A DNA stretch of 34,140 bases from Obelidium mucronatum (Eukaryota; Chytridiomycota; Chytridiomycetes; Chytridiales; Chytriomycetaceae), in contig JAIVFH010000278.1 of assembly GCA_025765595.1 (NCBI GenBank), forward strand, positions 1 through 34,140, in the 5' to 3' direction. The notes below the pieces were generated by a model. It worked only from the letters and a program-made list of their open reading frames with translations, was not told the DNA's origin and made no database searches. The position numbers and the translations under genes are program-made. Positions 29,975 to 34,140 of this stretch are shown here, one piece after another (the first letter of the stretch is position 1; each line of letters opens with the position of its first letter).

Positions 29975-31924
29975 TCAGCGACTCTCAACAAAGTATGTGT
30001 TGATGGAAGTTCCCTGAAGTTTGGTTTAGTAATTTAAACATCCAACATCCAGAAACAAACCTTTATAACAACTGGCTCGCCTTCTGTCAATTTAAAGGAA
30101 GGATTTGATTTGATGAGATTATAAGTACTTTCTGAGATATGGATCTTCATGTGCTTGGACGTTGCCTCCATCTTGGACGCAATTGTAACAGTGTCTCCCA
30201 CAATGCACCAGTGTGGATTAGATTCTCCGAGAATTCCTGCAGTGACAGGACCGGAATTCAATCCAGCGCGAATTTGAATAGGCTCTCCAGTTACAAGACG
30301 GAAACCCTTGATCATCTCAATAATATCTGTTGTGAAGGAAAGAGATTAGAAGCAACATCATACAAGTATACCTGCTTAATCGAAAGTGCATACCGATGGA
30401 AAACTGAGCCGCACGATCTGCGTGGTCTGAAACACGTTCAGGTGCGCCAATAACACCCAAGAAGGCATCTCCAATTGTTTCAACCTTATACATTCCATGC
30501 CTTTTCGAAATCTTGTCGTATTCAACCCACATGTTGTTGAGGGATGCAAGCATATCTTTTGTCTAAAACGGCCTATTTAAAATCCACTACACTGAAGGAA
30601 TGCTACTAACCGAAGTTCTCTGAGACAGAGGCGTGAAGTTTGCAATATCAGAAAAGAAAACTGTGACAGAAGTATATTCTTCTGCGTGCGCGTCCTTTCC
30701 ACTCTTGAGTTGTTCCAAAACCCTTGCAACAAAAAGAATAAACTCCAACCGAAAAAATAAAAACATAAAAAAAAATAGGCAGGCTAAACTCACCCTGAGG
30801 GAATTAATTTTTCCAACAGCTTGTCGGAAGCAGCCATTTGCTCGTCCAGTGAAGAAGCGTGGGTTTCCATTTGAACCACAACTTGGGTTTGCGATTCTTC
30901 AACAGAGTTGTTGACGAAAAGAAGCATCAAGAATATTTTCGCAATGAATTCTCCAATGCCATTGTTGATTTCGCCCATCTCAAACGACCATACGCCTCTG
31001 TTATTTTGTTTTTTTAAGATGTCAGTTTCAAAGGTCAATAGCAAAACCTAAAAAAAATGCAATTGTCCCAAAACTTACGCTCGAACCATGTGCCATGAAA
31101 ATGCAATATACGATAATGAAAACACAAAGACATCTCGCGATCTACGAAGCGTCCACACGTCTACCCTGTTATCCACTTCTCCGTCAATAGCTTTCTGAAA
31201 CATGGTGAGAACATCTTGAAGCGAGGCCAAGAAGAAGACCATCGCAGTGGTAGAAAAAACTTCATTAAATGGATGTCGTGCAAGGGATGAAAGAAATCCG
31301 AAAAGGATGCAGCCTTGGGAAGACACGATGGCACGCCCAAGGGCCCAGTGATCTCCCGAAGTCAAAAGTCCCACGAAATAAACCCTAAAAAAAATTATTT
31401 AATTCCACAAGTGGAAGTTCTTATGGGATGATAACTTACAAGTTTGCAATACCATGTGCCCATTCCAGGAATTTCAAAGAATCGACAGGGTAACCGTTCA
31501 TATCAGTATAAGTGATACCAGCACGAAGATATTTGAGGATATTACTCGCAACAAGAACCGTGTTTGTCAAGATCAACACAAAAGTCATGCTTCTTTTCGC
31601 AGGGCTCCTTGTGCTAATGTAACCCAAACCAGCAAAACAAACGGAAACGAAAAACACGACAGCCTGTCCCTTGTACACATAGTCAGAATAGCCGCGATCA
31701 AAGACTTTTGCTTTGTGGCTTCCATTGAGCCGTTCGTTCATGTTGAAGAGGACCGAGAACGACCAGAAGGCAAAGTTGGCCCAGACAAACGCGAGTGGCT
31801 TGGCATCAGTTGTATTAACGCTGGGTGCTACCTCCTCTGCGCTCGAAATAAAGAAGGCGTCAGTAAATACAAACTGAATCTGATTGGCGACATGAAACTA
31901 ACTGGTTTTCGAGAGGGCGGACAT
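29975..31924 (-). CDS. rhodopsin-guanylyl cyclase subunit (NeoR/RGC type)
   Basis: Exons 31924-31903, 31836-31440, 31384-31079, 30997-30794, 30722-30611, 30562-30394, 30326-30061 and 30013-29975 sum to 1,515 nt (504 residues). An extra helix (KPLAFVWANFAFWSFSVLF) precedes seven membrane helices, the eight-helix layout of fungal rhodopsin-cyclases. Helix 3 has LEW (Glu 132, the main counterion place) and helix 7 EFIAK (Glu 258, retinal Lys 262). A coiled linker leads to a class III cyclase domain with metal-binding Asp 335 (FFSDIANFT) and Asp 379 (VETIGDAF), and guanine-selecting Glu 375 and Cys 444. The usual GDTVNTASR reads GDTVTIASK: the transition-state Asn and Arg are Thr 451 and Lys 455. 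It should make cGMP in response to light only with a partner subunit, as in chytrid NeoR/RGC pairs that steer zoospores. The first intron (66 nt, TACTGAC branch site) fixes the start. Confidence 0.9.
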
Positions 31925-32163
31925 TGCTTCCTGTTTTCTTTTTTCGCAAGAGTCAAGAGATTTTCATGATTTCCCTTTTCCAACACTTGCAAAGGACAAT
32001 CGATCGATAACAAAGAAAAATAATAATATTCTAGAAGAGAAGACTAGATTATTATTAAAGGGGTGCTATGGCAATTTGTAGCAAAGTTCAAAATGCATAG
32101 TGTTGGTTTTAATTTCCAAGTGCGGACTGATTTGTAAAAACGAACGCTACACAATACCAACCA
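31925..32163. promoter_or_regulatory. 239-bp bidirectional promoter region, rhodopsin-cyclase and receptor
   Basis: This gap separates the divergent start codons of the rhodopsin-guanylyl cyclase (31924, minus) and the second NLR-like gene (32164, plus). It is AT-rich, with TAATAATATT and ATTATTATTAAAG stretches near 32021-32060. It must contain both promoters; no specific operator could be identified by eye. Confidence 0.4.
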
Positions 32164-34140
32164 ATGTTGAGATCAAACACCAGTAAGAGACACGTTTCCA
32201 ACCGATGTTGATAAATTGCTTACATATTCTCTTAAAACACATACAGCAGCGTCGCTTCTCTCACGGCTGCAGCCACAAACCATTCCGAAAGATGCCGCAA
32301 TCAACATCATCAAACGATCGCTTCCGCATATCCAAGCAGGGATGGAAACAATGAGAGACCTTGCTACTCAGTCGAGCATCCCAGGCATTGAAACCATCTT
32401 TACGCTGTGCATTGCAATCCTGTCTTATTACGACAAGGAGTCTAAAACCTCTGAAACCATTACATCTCTCGGCGTCCTCATTGCAAACATTGCCAACTCC
32501 CTTACGCTTCTGATCCGGAACCCAGCCTTGGAGCCCCTAGTGGTTGGTCTCGAACACGTGTTAAATGAAGTCAAGACTGTCATTGAAGAGGAGCAAAAAG
32601 CACTGCAAGAAAAAGGATTCCACAAAGTCCTCCACGTTTTCACCAAAGCCGAAAAGGTGGAAAAGAAGGTGGTGCAGTATCATCAGCAGCTGGTGCGTGC
32701 TCGCAATGATTTGGATTTCAGGATCCAGGTTCAAACACACAACTCGATCGAGCAAATTGCAGAGAGCTTTATTCTGCAGCGAGTTACTGTGGAGGATGGG
32801 TTTGCGGGTTTGGCGGAACGGATTGGGACTGGGAATGAGAAGATTATGACTTTGCTGGCGGAGATTTTGGAGACGCAGGTGACGCATGCTGTTCAACCGC
32901 CTTCAGGAGTATATGAATGTAAGTATTTCTTTTACATTTTTTTTTGTTTGATGTGGCCGGCGGGTTTGACTCCTTTTTTTTAAGACTTGGGGAGTTTGAT
33001 GGAATTGGACGGACAAGTAGATGAACGACCGATCCTCAGCAAAAGTCTTACTGTGACATCGATAAGAAAAGATATCCAAGAGTCCTATGACCCCAAGCTG
33101 AATGACTTTGATGGTTTCACGTTGAAGCTCAAATATACTGATAAAAAGACCAATCGCGAAAGAATCGTTGACGTCAATCCGAAAATGCTGGAAACATGCA
33201 TCGGTTCAGGAATATATGATGATGTCGTGATGTTGATTGAACGAGTAAGTTTTTTTCGACCTTTAATCAGTGACAGTTTTTTTGTTACCTTGTTATTTCT
33301 TGATAGAATCCAGCTGGGGTCGTGCCATTCGACCATGGGGAACAAAAACCGAAATTGGTTATCAGCGAAGGGGATTCTTCGGTTGTCGTTTCCGTGGATT
33401 CATCTTTTGCTCACAGCTTCACTGAATTGCAATCTGCTGTTGAGTGTTCAGATATTCTCATTTATGAACCATTTCACCCAACTAAGCTTTCCAAAAAAAA
33501 AAAAACAGGTGAATTCAATGACAGATATTCATATTACGACAGAGTCCACTGTGGTTACTGAAGGCACAAACTTTTCTGCCCCAGCACTTATTGTCGCCTT
33601 GAACTCGGCGACTTCGACGGACCAGCGAATCGAAGTCAATGTCCTTCATTCAGTCCCTACTATTCAGGAAATACATTCTGATGCCGTTGAGCCACTTCAA
33701 CCAGTCTCGTATTCTGATGTTCTTGAGTATGATGTCATGATTTCGTTTTGGTAAGATACGACCATTCATTAGACGGCGTTTTATTTTTTAACTCTTTATC
33801 AGCGGGAAGTAGTCGAAGATTTGGTAAAACTCGTGGTCGAAGAACTGCGCGCAAGAGGTCTGTTGTGTGGTTTGATGAAGATGAAAGGCGCAACATGCTG
33901 AATCGGATGGCAGAGGCAGTAACGAAAAGCCATGTGTTTTGCATGTTTTTGAATCCAGAGTATCAAGTTGAGAGCGCGTTTTTCTTAACTTTTTTTTCTT
34001 CTGAGCTTTTCTTAATTTCCTTTCACTAGCAATCTTATTACTGCCAACTGGAGTACGGATATGCAGCGGCCAAACATAAACCAATTGTTATTGCGTTGGA
34101 TAGCTTGGGAGAACTGAAACCTGATGCTATGGTTGTGAAA
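32164..34140 (+). CDS. second NLR-like receptor, 5' part (helical domain - TIR, runs off the edge)
   Basis: Paralogue of the receptor at 3258-9294, with every intron in the same place. Exons: 32164-32182, 32247-32918, 32985-33244, 33307-33438, 33509-33750, 33803-33966 and 34030 onward. Exon 1 codes only for MLRSNT. The helical domain shares VEDGFAGLAERI with copy 1; the unrecognised middle domain shares DER...KLKYTD and KLVISEGDSSVVV. The TIR reads EYDVMISF, VWFDEDE, MFLNPEYQ and YYCQLEYGYAAAKHKPIVIA, keeping the candidate catalytic Glu. Two one-base deficits in exon 6 (near 33803 and 33862) break the frame; correcting them gives 166 nt, three less than the 169-nt exon of copy 1. NACHT and LRRs should follow to the right of the window. 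Confidence 0.85.

Noticed and set aside
31828..32013. Minus-strand ORF beginning in the rhodopsin-cyclase leader
   Set aside because: The cyclase start is better explained by ATG 31924, a 22-nt exon and a 66-nt intron with a GTTAGT donor and TACTGAC branch site, giving a model divisible by three.

Overview
The window is a gene-dense, intron-rich eukaryotic nuclear segment. Short spliceosomal introns (mostly 43-110 nt, with GTAAGT, GTGAGT or GTTGAG donors), tiny intergenic gaps, two fungal-type HMG-box genes, two Crinkler (CRN)-type genes, a rhodopsin-guanylyl cyclase fusion and NACHT receptors together point to a zoosporic fungus, most likely a chytrid of the Rhizoclosmatium/Chytriomyces kind. 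No organism name can be proven from the sequence alone.

Layout, left to right. Positions 1-1048: the 3' part of a PHO4-family phosphate symporter. 1492-2463: a mitochondrial beta-carbonic anhydrase. 2588-3043 (minus): a small basic nuclear-type protein ending in a CaaX box. 3258-9294: a 19-exon receptor with the order helical N-terminus, TIR, NACHT, second TIR-like domain, plant-type LRRs. 9382-9817: a palindromic hairpin-repeat array. 9957-14843: an APC-family amino-acid permease whose first two introns are filled with the same hairpin repeat. 15004-16590 and 16959-18979 (minus): two CRN-type genes. 19055-21215 (minus): calnexin. 21523-23378 (minus): a type II membrane NXPE/PC-esterase-like protein. 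23416-23922: a small secreted protein. 23957-27155 (minus): a DUF726/TMCO4-type protein without the nucleophile serine. 27360-27908 (minus): an unknown protein. 28137-28861 and 28927-29868: two tandem HMG-box genes. 29975-31924 (minus): a rhodopsin-guanylyl cyclase subunit. 32164 to the right edge: a second receptor paralogous to the first.

The most interesting content is threefold. (1) Two paralogous fungal NLR-like receptors; in the complete copy a TIR, a NACHT and an LRR domain sit in one protein, and seven LRRs are each carried by one 72-nt symmetric exon. (2) A rhodopsin-guanylyl cyclase that keeps the metal-binding aspartates but lacks the catalytic Asn/Arg pair, so it should need a partner subunit, as in the known NeoR/RGC heterodimers. 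(3) About 65 copies of a 15-nt perfect hairpin, with compensatory stem changes and inverted loops, which have swollen two permease introns.

Exon boundaries were worked out by hand from reading frame, splice signals and the paralogues. The calnexin, CRN, DUF726, permease, HMG2 and cyclase models all have lengths divisible by three, which supports them. Several other genes (1-5900, 22424, 28190-28510 and 33800-33870) carry single-base frame breaks, mostly in homopolymers; these look more like consensus errors than biology, but that is an inference.
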